Made by a program: the position numbers and the translations under genes. Of a stretch of 33,472 nucleotides of DNA, positions 7,789 through 16,010 are shown one piece after another; within the stretch, counting starts at the first letter, position 1; every line of letters begins with the position of its first letter. Origin of the DNA: an uncultured Acetobacteraceae bacterium (GTDB taxonomy: Bacteria > Pseudomonadota > Alphaproteobacteria > Acetobacterales > Acetobacteraceae); NCBI GenBank assembly GCA_903918315.1, contig CAIXEA010000052.1:1-33472 (forward strand), written 5' to 3'. Under the pieces are notes generated by a model, which searched no databases, was not told the DNA's origin, and saw only the letters and a list, made by a program, of their open reading frames with translations.

Positions 7789-8622
7789 ATGGCCTTTCTG
7801 ACCGAACCCGTGCCGGATCGCGGCGCCAACCTGCCCGTGCTGCCGGGGATCAGCCGCATCGTCGCCAACAATCCCGGCCCGATGACCTATCACGGCACCA
7901 ATACCTATCTGATCGACACGCCCAAGGGCACCGTCGTCCTCGACCCCGGCCCGGAAGACCATCCGGAGCATATCGAGGCGATCATGCGCCACACTGGCGG
8001 CCAGATCGCCTATCTCGCGATCAGCCACACGCATCACGACCATGTCGGGGCGCTGGCCGCGTTGCAGGAAAAATGCGGCGCGCCCAGCGTCGGCTTCACC
8101 GTCAGCGGGCTCGATACCTTCAATCCCGACATCAAGCTGGCGCATGGGGAGACTTTGGCGGGCCTGACCGCGTTGCATACGCCTGGCCATGCGCTGGATC
8201 ACCTCTGCTTCAGCGTTCCCGCCGCCAATGGCGATAAGGTGCTGTTCAGCGCCGATCATGTGATGTCGTGGTCGACGAGTATTGTGAGCCCGCCGGGCGG
8301 GGATATGAAGGACTATTTCGCCAGCCTCGATCTGCTGCTGCAACGCGACGACGACGTGTACCTGCCCGGCCACGGCCCGGCCCTGCGGGAGCCGCGGGAG
8401 CTCGTGCGTGCCATGCTGGCGCATCGCATGATGCGGGAAACCGCGATCGCCCGGAAGCTGCAGGAAGGGCCCGCGAGCACCTTCGTGCTGATGGATACGT
8501 TGTATTCCCAGGTCGATCCGCGTCTGCGTCGTGCGGCGGAGCGTAACGTGCTCGCGCATCTGTTGAAGATGGAGATCGAGGGGAAGGTGATCCGGGACGG
8601 GGATGTGTGGCGTACCCCCTGA
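7789..8622 (+). CDS. Metallo-beta-lactamase-fold hydrolase (LACTB2-like)
   Basis: A 277-residue metallohydrolase. The metal-binding signature HTHHDH spans residues 80-85. It is followed by a third His in HTPGHALDH, an Asp in FSADHVMSW, and a last His in LPGHGP. The C-terminal part (about 215-277) looks like the winged-helix extension found in LACTB2-type and related nucleases/thioesterases. No signal peptide is seen, so it is cytoplasmic. GAGGA lies just upstream of the ATG. The 180 bases between it and purH are G/C-rich without a clear terminator. A strong terminator follows at 8631-8697. The exact substrate (RNA, thioester or other) is not deducible. Confidence 0.88.
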   Translation: MAFLTEPVPDRGANLPVLPGISRIVANNPGPMTYHGTNTYLIDTPKGTVVLDPGPEDHPEHIEAIMRHTGGQIAYLAISHTHHDHVGALAALQEKCGAPSVGFTVSGLDTFNPDIKLAHGETLAGLTALHTPGHALDHLCFSVPAANGDKVLFSADHVMSWSTSIVSPPGGDMKDYFASLDLLLQRDDDVYLPGHGPALREPRELVRAMLAHRMMRETAIARKLQEGPASTFVLMDTLYSQVDPRLRRAAERNVLAHLLKMEIEGKVIRDGDVWRTP

Positions 8623-8630
8623 TCGCGGTC

Positions 8631-8697
8631 ATCGATCCGGGCGCGTGAGTCGGAATATTTTACACCGACCGCCACGCGCCCGAATCGATCCTTTTTG
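8631..8697 (+). terminator. Intrinsic terminator of the metallohydrolase gene
   Basis: ATCGATCCGGGCGCGTG (8631-8647) pairs with CACGCGCCCGAATCGAT (8673-8689) with one mismatch over 17 bp. An inner GTCGG/CCGAC pairing extends the stem. CCTTTTTG follows at once. It starts nine bases after the stop codon. Confidence 0.85.
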
Positions 8698-9010
8698 TTC
8701 CGCCTGGCGGTAACGATCTGCGCCGGAAAATCCCCGATTGCGCCATGCCAATGGAAAAGCGCGGCCACGGACTGAGTATATTTGACGAACGAAATTCCAG
8801 ACTGCGTGACATCGATAGGCCGGGCGGGCCCTCAATGACGTTGGCAGATCACGGATCCGTGAGAATTATCCCGATGTTGGCCTTCCGATCACTTACGGTG
8901 GCCGTTCGATGCCAAATCCATGACATCTGAGTGGGCTCACAGATCACGAATCCGGAAAGAGTCGGAGAATTTTACAAATTTTGGGATGGTCTGGGATGGC
9001 TCGCTACGTA
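8698..9010. other. Non-coding stretch with palindromes, upstream of the PEP-CTERM gene
   Basis: No gene is supported here: the short reading frames lack ribosome-binding sites and protein-like composition. The stretch holds a perfect 14-base palindrome (8849-8862) with a partial second copy (8941-8954). A GAGTCGG-AATTTTACA segment (8960-8977) echoes the loop of the terminator at 8647-8664. It is a plausible upstream regulatory region for the sigma-54 promoter at 9040. Confidence 0.5.
8849..8862. promoter_or_regulatory. Perfect 14-base palindrome, possible activator site
   Basis: TCACGGATCCGTGA is self-complementary. A related half, AGATCACGAATCCG, recurs at 8941-8954, differing at one of 14 positions from AGATCACGGATCCG at 8846-8859. 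The site lies about 180 bases upstream of the sigma-54 -24 element, a normal distance for an enhancer-binding protein. The function is inferred. Confidence 0.4.
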
Positions 9011-9026
9011 ACCTATTGTAATAGGT
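9011..9026. promoter_or_regulatory. Dyad-symmetric operator candidate
   Basis: ACCTATT-GT-AATAGGT: perfect 7-base arms around a 2-base centre, ending 13 bases upstream of the -24 element. The dyad is A/T-rich against a G/C-rich background, so it is likely to be a protein-binding site. The spacing is too short for a standard 20-base lux box. Confidence 0.5.
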
Positions 9027-9039
9027 AGATGTACGTATG

Positions 9040-9055
9040 TGGCATGCGAATTGCT
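9040..9055 (+). promoter_or_regulatory. Sigma-54 (RpoN) -24/-12 promoter
   Basis: TGGCATG-CGAA-TTGCT matches the RpoN consensus TGGCACG-N4-TTGCA/T almost perfectly, with GG at 9041-9042 and GC at 9053-9054 separated by exactly ten bases. Transcription should begin near 9066, giving a leader of about 50 bases to the PEP-CTERM gene. Such promoters require an ATP-driven enhancer-binding activator. Confidence 0.8.
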
Positions 9056-9118
9056 TGTTAGGTGATTACTCGCCTTGGGCATTCCGTTAGCCCTCGGCTG
9101 ATAAAAGGGGACTGGCTT

Positions 9119-9796
9119 ATGAAATTGAAATCGATCCTGGCCGCGGGGCTCTTCGCGGCGGCTACAGCGGTGTTCGGCCTCGCTGGCTCAACCTCCGCCT
9201 CGGCCAATGTCTGCCCGGTTGTCAACGTTTCAACCGACTGCGCCGTGTTGATCACCATCAACGCCGATCTGAGCATTACGGTCAGCGCGGGCGCGTCCCC
9301 GGGTCCCTATGACGGGTCCGATGATACGCTGATCGGTGTTATCAATAACTCGACCGGCTCGATCCACTCGATCGACCTGAGCTCCAGCACGGCGCCGATC
9401 TTCGGTTTTGAGACCGACGGTCTTCAGGCCTATATCAGCCTGGGCGCGGGTGTCGGCCCCACCGGTTATGAAGGCACGGTCTCCGCGACCTCGAACTACG
9501 ATCTCAACGGGCCGCTCACGTCATTCATTATCCCAAATCCTGGCTCGAGCGCCAGCGCGGGCACGGTCGTGTTTGGCAGCGGCGTGAACGGCGCTGCGAA
9601 TGCCTGCGTCGCCTCCGGCTCCAGCGCTTTCTTCTCGCTGGAAGCCAACATCACCGCAGCTGACATCACGAGTTCCAGCATCTCCCCAGGCGGCAACCTC
9701 GGCAACGTGTCCTGCGTTCCGGAGCCGGCCACTCTGTCGGTTCTCGCGCTGGGCATGATCGGTGCGGGCCTCGCCCGCCGCCGCCGCAAGGTCTGA
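9119..9796 (+). CDS. PEP-CTERM sorting-domain secreted protein
   Basis: A 225-residue exported protein. It has an N-terminal Sec signal (MKLKSILAAGLFAAATAVFG, cleavage likely after TSASA), a Ser/Thr/Gly-rich low-Lys body, and a C-terminal tripartite sorting signal. That signal is VPEPATL, a hydrophobic helix (SVLALGMIGAGLA) and an Arg cluster (RRRRK). In this family exosortase cleaves at the PEP motif and the product goes to the surface or extracellular matrix. The body resembles no enzyme I know. AAGGGG lies eight bases before the ATG; a longer reading from 9062 would start before the likely transcript start. Transcription appears RpoN-dependent, in line with the PrsK/PrsR-RpoN control known for many PEP-CTERM genes. 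No exosortase is in the window. Confidence 0.9.
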   Translation: MKLKSILAAGLFAAATAVFGLAGSTSASANVCPVVNVSTDCAVLITINADLSITVSAGASPGPYDGSDDTLIGVINNSTGSIHSIDLSSSTAPIFGFETDGLQAYISLGAGVGPTGYEGTVSATSNYDLNGPLTSFIIPNPGSSASAGTVVFGSGVNGAANACVASGSSAFFSLEANITAADITSSSISPGGNLGNVSCVPEPATLSVLALGMIGAGLARRRRKV

Positions 9797-9820
9797 TTCT
9801 CGCATTCGTGCGTGGCAACG

Positions 9821-9855
9821 ACGGCGGCACCTTCGGGTGCCGCCGTTTTTGTTTT
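9821..9855 (+). terminator. Intrinsic terminator of the PEP-CTERM gene
   Basis: ACGGCGGCACC and GGTGCCGCCGT form a perfect 11-bp stem capped by a stable TTCG tetraloop, followed by TTTTGTTTT. It is a textbook rho-independent terminator 24 bases after the stop. Confidence 0.95.
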
Positions 9856-9880
9856 CGGGCGGCATAAAGAAATGGGGCAT

Positions 9881-9972
9881 CATGCCATCTTCGTCATGGC
9901 CCGTGCCAACCCCGTCCGCATCGTGCCGCGAGAGGTGGCCCGGACAAGCCGTGCCATGACGAAGATGGCATG
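9881..9972. repeat. Dispersed intergenic inverted-repeat element
   Basis: A perfect 20-base inverted pair (CATGCCATCTTCGTCATGGC at 9881-9900 and its complement at 9953-9972) encloses a G/C-rich centre with GTGGCCCGGACAAGCC. The core words GTCATGGCCC and GCCCGGACA...ATGACG are shared with the tandem copies at 15686-15997, so this is one family of non-coding palindromic repeats. The rest of 9797-10230 holds no gene. Confidence 0.75.
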
Positions 9973-10174
9973 TAAGTCCATGGCTACGCCGTCGGCCCCG
10001 GATCAAGGCAGCCTGATCACCCCGCGACGCTTACCGCGGGTCCAGCCCATGTCCGCGCAGCACTGTCAGAATAAGCGCGCGCATGGCCAGCCTCCCGTCA
10101 GTGTCACGCCCGGAACGGTGGCGGAATCACCGGGCACCGCAATCGCGGCGGTCTGGCGGCGTGGCGCCGGACAG

Positions 10175-10208
10175 CAAAAAGGGCGGAGAGACACAAGTCC
10201 CTCCGCCC
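10175..10208 (-). terminator. Intrinsic terminator of the ilv operon
   Basis: On the minus strand GGGCGGAG pairs with CTCCGCCC, with an inner GAC/GTC pairing around TTGT. TTTTTG follows. It lies 22 bases past the ilvC stop and closes the miaA-ilvBNC unit. Confidence 0.9.
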
Positions 10209-10230
10209 CCGTTTGCGTGCAGCGTTCGAA

Positions 10231-11265
<1,035 letters not shown>

Positions 11266-11272
11266 TCAGGTG

Positions 11273-11785
11273 TCAGATAGTGCGGGTGCCGCGGGCCAGT
11301 GCCGCGACTCCCGTGCGGGATACCTCGGCCAGGCCGAGGTCTTGCATGAGCACGATGAACGCATCGAGCTTTTCAGTCGCGCCCGTCAGCTCAAACACAA
11401 AGCTGCCGGTGGTGGTATCGACCACGCGGGCGCGGAAGGTATCGGCGATGCGCAGGGCCTCGACCCGCTTCTCGCCGGTGCCGATGACCTTGATCAGCGC
11501 CATCTCACGGGCGACATGCGGGCCTTCCTGGGTCAGGTCGGACACGCGATGCACCGGCACCAGACGATCCAGCTGGGCCTTGATCTGCTCGATCACCATG
11601 GCGGTGCCGGTGGTAACGATATTGATGCGGCTATGCGCGCCATCGGCATCCACCGGCGCCACGGTCAGGCTGTCGATATTGTAGCCACGGCCCGAGAACA
11701 AGCCGGTCACGCGCGCCAGCACCCCGGCCTCATTGTCCACCAGGACGGAGATGGTCGCGCTGCGCATGGTCATAAGATCGGACAT
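11273..11785 (-). CDS. ilvN: Acetolactate synthase small (regulatory) subunit
   Basis: A 170-residue regulatory subunit that activates the catalytic subunit and confers valine feedback inhibition. The N-terminal ACT domain is evident (SATISVLVDNEAGVLARVTGLFSGRGYNIDSLTV). The second half (REMALIKVIGTGEKRVEALRIADTFRARVVD) is the C-terminal ACT-like domain of IlvN/IlvH. The Met at 11785 is chosen because a GGTGGA-like site lies upstream; the reading could extend to 11809. It is 77 bases after ilvB; that gap contains a G/C-rich dyad (11818-11842) without a T-run. Confidence 0.95.
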   Translation of the reverse strand: MSDLMTMRSATISVLVDNEAGVLARVTGLFSGRGYNIDSLTVAPVDADGAHSRINIVTTGTAMVIEQIKAQLDRLVPVHRVSDLTQEGPHVAREMALIKVIGTGEKRVEALRIADTFRARVVDTTTGSFVFELTGATEKLDAFIVLMQDLGLAEVSRTGVAALARGTRTI

Positions 11786-11862
11786 GGGGTCCACCGCTTG
11801 ATAGTACAAAACAAGGTGCGCGCGAGACTAAACCCCGCGCGCGGCGCGTTATGGCGGAAAGC

Positions 11863-13641
11863 TCAGACCAGGGCCATGCCCGCATCGGTGATGATGGCGC
11901 CGCTGGATTCATGCTCCGGCCCCAGGATCATCTCGTTATGCGCCGCCCCGCTCGGGATCATCGGGAAGCAGTTTTCCTTCTGATCCACCGCGATATCGGC
12001 GATGACGGCGGTCGGGCAGTCCAGCATGGCATTGATGACGTCATCGAGCTGCTCGATGCTGGTCGCGCGCATGCCGGTGGCATGGAAGGCATCGGCCAGC
12101 TTCACGAAATCGGGCAAAGCGGCGGAGTAGCTTTCGGAATAGCGCCCGCCATGCAGCAGCTCCTGCCACTGGCGCACCATGCCCATATATTCGTTGTTCA
12201 GGATGAACACCTTCACCGGCAGCTTGTACTGCGACAGCGTGCCCATTTCCTGAATGTTCATGAGGATCGACGCTTCGCCGGCGATATCCACCACCAGCGC
12301 GTCGGGATGCGCGATCTGCACGCCCATCGCCGCCGGCAGGCCGTAGCCCATGGTGCCCAGCCCGCCGGAGGTCATCCAGCGGTTCGGCTGTTCGAACTTG
12401 AAATGCTGCGCCGCCCACATCTGGTGCTGGCCGACTTCGGTGGTGATGTAGACTTCCTGCCCGCGGGCGCGCGCGATCTCATACAGGCGCTGCACCGCGT
12501 ATTGCGGCTTGATCACCGCGCCGGGGGTCATGTCCTGGGTGAATTTCAGGCTGTCCTTTTCCCGCCAGGTATCGATCTGGCGCCACCAGGCGGCCAGCGC
12601 CGGGGCGTCGACCTTGGCGTCATCCGCGTCCCAGGCCGCGATCAGCGCGGCCAGAGCCTTGCCGGCATCGGCCACGATGGGCACTTCCACCGGCACGTTC
12701 TTGTTAATCGACGAGCCGTCGATATCGATATGGATCTTGCGCGACCCCTGGCTGAACGCGTTCAGCCGCCCGGTGACGCGATCGTCGAAGCGCGCGCCCA
12801 CCGCCAGCAGGGCGTCGCAGCCGTGCATCGCCAGATTGGCCTCATACGTGCCGTGCATGCCCAGCATGCCCAGGAATTGCGGGTCAGACGCCGGATAGGC
12901 ACCGAGGCCCATCAGCGTGTTGGTGATCGGGAAACCCGTGGCACGGGCGAATTTTGTGAGCAGCGCGGAGGCTTCGGGCCCGGAATTGATCACCCCGCCA
13001 CCGGCATAGATCATCGGCCGCTTGGCCTGCTTCAGGATCGCCACCGCCTTGGCGATCTGGCCCAGATCGGGCTCGGTCCGCGGCCGGTAGCTTTTGTGCT
13101 GCGCGGCGGGCTCGTTGTACGGCGCCGGATTGATCACGATGTCCTTGGGCAGATCGATCACCACCGGGCCCGGACGGCCGGAGCGCGCGACATAGAACGC
13201 CTCATGCACCACACGGGCGAGGTCTTCCGGCCGCTTGACCAGATAGTTATGCTTCGTCGCCGGGCGGGTGATGCCCGTCGTATCCGCTTCCTGGAACGCA
13301 TCATTGCCAATCAGATGTGTCGGCACCTGCCCCGTGAGGCAGACGATGGGGATGCTGTCCATCAGCGCATCGCACAGGCCGGTCACCGCGTTGGTCGCGC
13401 CGGGGCCGGAGGTCACCAGCACCACGCCGACTTTGCCGGTGGACCGCGCATAACCCTCCGCCGCATGCACCGCGCCGCCTTCCTGGCGCACGAGCACGTG
13501 GCGGATCGAATTCTGATTGAAGATCGCATCGTAAATCGGCAGTACCGCGCCACCCGGATAGCCAAAGATGACCTCTACGCCTTGCTCTTTCAGAGCGCGC
13601 AGGAGGATTTCAGCACCGGACTGGGGAGCTTCGGCGGACAT
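11863..13641 (-). CDS. ilvB: Acetolactate synthase large (catalytic) subunit
   Basis: A 592-residue ThDP- and FAD-dependent enzyme that condenses two pyruvates, or pyruvate with 2-oxobutyrate. The N-terminal PYR domain has GYPGGAVLPIYDAI and the catalytic Glu54 in RQEGGAVHAAEGYA. The central domain follows (GGGVINSGPEAS). The C-terminal PP domain has SGGLGTMGYGLPAAMG and the ThDP/Mg motif starting VVDIAGEAS and ending FILNNEYMG. Residue 456 in that motif is Glu where the classical GDG/GDAS motif has Asp. The overall sequence is otherwise intact. It lies 57 bases downstream of miaA and is probably co-transcribed with it. Confidence 0.97.
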   Translation of the reverse strand: MSAEAPQSGAEILLRALKEQGVEVIFGYPGGAVLPIYDAIFNQNSIRHVLVRQEGGAVHAAEGYARSTGKVGVVLVTSGPGATNAVTGLCDALMDSIPIVCLTGQVPTHLIGNDAFQEADTTGITRPATKHNYLVKRPEDLARVVHEAFYVARSGRPGPVVIDLPKDIVINPAPYNEPAAQHKSYRPRTEPDLGQIAKAVAILKQAKRPMIYAGGGVINSGPEASALLTKFARATGFPITNTLMGLGAYPASDPQFLGMLGMHGTYEANLAMHGCDALLAVGARFDDRVTGRLNAFSQGSRKIHIDIDGSSINKNVPVEVPIVADAGKALAALIAAWDADDAKVDAPALAAWWRQIDTWREKDSLKFTQDMTPGAVIKPQYAVQRLYEIARARGQEVYITTEVGQHQMWAAQHFKFEQPNRWMTSGGLGTMGYGLPAAMGVQIAHPDALVVDIAGEASILMNIQEMGTLSQYKLPVKVFILNNEYMGMVRQWQELLHGGRYSESYSAALPDFVKLADAFHATGMRATSIEQLDDVINAMLDCPTAVIADIAVDQKENCFPMIPSGAAHNEMILGPEHESSGAIITDAGMALV

Positions 13642-13698
13642 GGTACAGGTTCCCGTTCTTGGAAAGAGGCGCAGACCTAAGGCTCTTGCTGCGATGCG

Positions 13699-14655
13699 TC
13701 AAGCGGGATTTTGAAGAAATGCCAAGATTTCCGACACTAACCTTTCCGATAATTGCGTAAAATCGTCAAAACGCGCATTGATTATATGCGTATGGGACAG
13801 ATCAGCCAACCGATGGTGGCGGAACCAGGTCGCTTGCCGCTTGGTGTACTGGCCGGTGACCAGGCCCGTGCGCGTCTCGGCCTGGTCCAACGATGTCTCG
13901 CCCCGCAGATACGCCGATAATTCCGGCACCCCATGCGCCCGCATCGCCGGCAAGGCGGGGTCCAGGTTCTGGGTCAGCAGCGCCTTCACCTCCTCCAGCG
14001 CCCCCGCCGCCATCATGGCATCGAACCGGGTGGCGATGGCCGCCCGCAAGGCGTCGCGTGGCGGGTCGAGCTGCACTGCGAAGAACGCCCATGGCGCCGG
14101 CTCCCCGCGCCGGTTCTGCCAGGCGGCCAGCCCCATGCCGGTGCCGCGCCAGACTTCCCAGGCGCGGGCGATGCGCTGGCTATCGGCCGGTTTCAGCCGC
14201 GCGGCCGTGGCGGGATCGACCTTGCTGAGGCCGGCATGCAGTTCCTCCGGCCCGAGCCGCGCCAGCAGTGCCCGCGCTTCCGCCCGCGCCGCCGAACCGG
14301 GATCCGGGATCTCCGCCAGCCCCTGAGTCAACGCGGCGAAATACATCCCCGTCCCGCCCGTCAGGATCGGCACCTGACCCGCGGCGTGCGCTGCGTCCAT
14401 CGCCCGCAGTGCCTCGGCCCGCCACCACGCGACGCTGCCGGGGTCTGCCGCCGGGCGGATGCCATACAGGCGGTGGGGCACGCGGGCTTCGTCCGCGGCG
14501 CTGGGCCGGGCCGTCAGAACCCGCAATTCGCGGTAGACCTGCATGGAGTCCACGTTGATCACCACGCCGCCCAGACGCTCCGCCAGGGCGATGGCAAGCG
14601 CCGATTTGCCGCTCGCGGTCGGCCCGGCGACCAGAAGGGCGCGTTGGTCAGTCAT
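13699..14655 (-). CDS. miaA: tRNA dimethylallyltransferase
   Basis: A 318-residue enzyme that adds a dimethylallyl group to A37 of tRNAs reading UNN codons. It shows the P-loop GPTASGKS (11-18), the family hallmark NVDSMQVYRELRVLTARPS, TGGTGMYFAAL, the SQRIARAWEVWRGTG helix, and YTKRQATWFRHH near the C-terminus. The internal Met at 14655 is chosen over 14664 because family members begin just before the P-loop strand. It is divergent from serB (90-base gap) and upstream of ilvB on the same strand. Confidence 0.97.
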   Translation of the reverse strand: MTDQRALLVAGPTASGKSALAIALAERLGGVVINVDSMQVYRELRVLTARPSAADEARVPHRLYGIRPAADPGSVAWWRAEALRAMDAAHAAGQVPILTGGTGMYFAALTQGLAEIPDPGSAARAEARALLARLGPEELHAGLSKVDPATAARLKPADSQRIARAWEVWRGTGMGLAAWQNRRGEPAPWAFFAVQLDPPRDALRAAIATRFDAMMAAGALEEVKALLTQNLDPALPAMRAHGVPELSAYLRGETSLDQAETRTGLVTGQYTKRQATWFRHHRLADLSHTHIINARFDDFTQLSERLVSEILAFLQNPA

Positions 14656-14745
14656 CGTTCGCACTTACACTCTCAAGGGCGAAAGGCAGATGCGACGGAA
14701 TCCCCGTTGCACCCGGACCGCCGCGCTGTCAGGAACCACAGCATC

Positions 14746-15621
14746 ATGCATCATATCCTGACCCTCGTCGCCAATCGCGATGCCTTCACGCTGACCCCGG
14801 CCATCACATCGGCCGTCCGCGACGCGCTCCGCGCCGGCCTGCCGATCACCTTGTCGGAGGGGGAGGCAGTGGATATCCCGCTGACGGGGGTTCCGGATAT
14901 GGAGGTCGTGCGCAAGGCCCTCGACGGTGCCCCGGTCGATGCGATCGTCGTCCGCCCCCGCGGCCGGCGCAAAGGCCTGCTGATCGCCGATATGGACAGC
15001 ACCATCATCACCAGCGAAACCCTGGACGAACTCGCGGCCTTCGCCGGCATCGGGGAAAAGATCGCCGCCATCACCGCGCGCGCGATGAACGGGGAGCTCG
15101 ATTTCCAGGACGCGCTACGCGAGCGTGTCGGCATGCTGAAGGGCCTGCCGGTGGAAGCGCTGGATCGCACGTGGGAGCGGGTGGAACTCACCGGCGGCGC
15201 CAGGGAACTGGTCGCGACGATGCGCGCCCATGGTGCCATGACGGCGCTGGTGTCCGGCGGGTTCTCCTTCTTTACCGGCCGGGTGGCGGAGGCGGTGGGC
15301 TTCGACATCCACCATTCCAACGAACTGCTGCATGAGAACGGCGCCCTGCTCGGCACCGTCGCTGAACCGATTCTGGATCGCACATCCAAGGTGGAAACCC
15401 TGCGTGCCCTCGCGGAGGAGCGTGGCGTGCAACTGAAAGCGACGCTGGCTGTGGGCGACGGCGCCAACGATCTCGATATGCTGCGGGAGGCGGGGCTCGG
15501 CATCGCCTTCCACGCCAAGCCCATCGTCGCGGCCGAAGCGCGCGCCCGGGTGGATCATGCCAATCTCCGGGCGCTGCTGTTCGCCCAGGGTTACCGGGCC
15601 GACGATATTAAATCGGAATGA
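14746..15621 (+). CDS. serB: Phosphoserine phosphatase
   Basis: A 291-residue HAD-superfamily phosphatase performing the last step of serine synthesis. An ACT-like N-terminal region (1-70) precedes the HAD core. Core motifs are the nucleophile DMDST (82-86, Asp82 and Asp84), the SETLDELA/FAGIGEKIAAITARAMNGELDF substrate region, VSGGFSFFTGRVAEAVGFD, and the Mg2+ loop VGDGANDLDML. The reading frame is open far upstream, but the upstream part is antisense to miaA; AGGA at 14731 and the conserved N-terminus fix the start at 14746. Confidence 0.96.
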   Translation: MHHILTLVANRDAFTLTPAITSAVRDALRAGLPITLSEGEAVDIPLTGVPDMEVVRKALDGAPVDAIVVRPRGRRKGLLIADMDSTIITSETLDELAAFAGIGEKIAAITARAMNGELDFQDALRERVGMLKGLPVEALDRTWERVELTGGARELVATMRAHGAMTALVSGGFSFFTGRVAEAVGFDIHHSNELLHENGALLGTVAEPILDRTSKVETLRALAEERGVQLKATLAVGDGANDLDMLREAGLGIAFHAKPIVAAEARARVDHANLRALLFAQGYRADDIKSE

Positions 15622-15685
15622 CTGCTGCTGGACACGGTCATCCCGCTCTCATACCAATCGCCTTAACCTTTGACCGATCACATCG

Positions 15686-15997
15686 CGTTCCAACCGTCAT
15701 GGCCCGGCTCGTCCGTGCCAACGTTGCCGGCACCCTGCCGGGAGGGGTAGCCCGGACAGGCCGGGCTATGACGATCGAGGGCATGAGTCACCTGTTCCTG
15801 CCATGGCCGCACCCTACCGCGCGGGGTAGCCCGGACAGGCCGGGCTATGACGATCCGGGGCAGGAGTCACCTGTTCCAACCGTCATGGCCCGGCTCGTCC
15901 GGGCCACCGCTGCCCGCACTCTGCCGCGCGGGGTCTCCCGGACATGCTCGGCTATGACGATCCGGGGCAGGAGTCACCCGTTCCAACCGTCATGCTA
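15686..15997. repeat. Tandem array of ~105-base palindromic intergenic repeats
   Basis: Two full units (15686-15790, 15871-15977), one 5'-truncated unit (15791-15870) and a stub (15978-15997) lie head to tail. Each full unit starts GTTCCAACCGTCATGGCCCG, carries GTAGCCCGGACAGGCCGGGC or a variant, and ends ATGACGATC...GGAGTCAC. The CGTCATGGCCCGG and CCGGGCTATGACG arms are complementary, so each unit can fold into a long hairpin. The 9881-9972 element is a relative. The rest of 15622-16010 holds no gene. Confidence 0.85.
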
Positions 15998-16010
15998 AAC
16001 CGGTGCTGCA

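Noticed and set aside
9011-9026. lux-type quorum-sensing box (ACCT...AGGT)
   Set aside because: Canonical boxes are 18-20 bases; this dyad is 16 with a 2-base centre, and no LuxR or LuxI gene is nearby.
11851-13680. A 609-residue open frame on the plus strand
   Set aside because: It is the antisense shadow of ilvB; its composition is His/Arg/Gly-rich and no family pattern is visible.
13933-14745. A long N-terminal extension of serB
   Set aside because: The upstream part is antisense to miaA and looks non-protein-like; the conserved phosphatase begins at 14746 with a ribosome-binding site.
15622-16010. Small protein genes in the tandem repeat region
   Set aside because: Short frames there simply translate the palindromic repeat in different phases and lack ribosome-binding sites.
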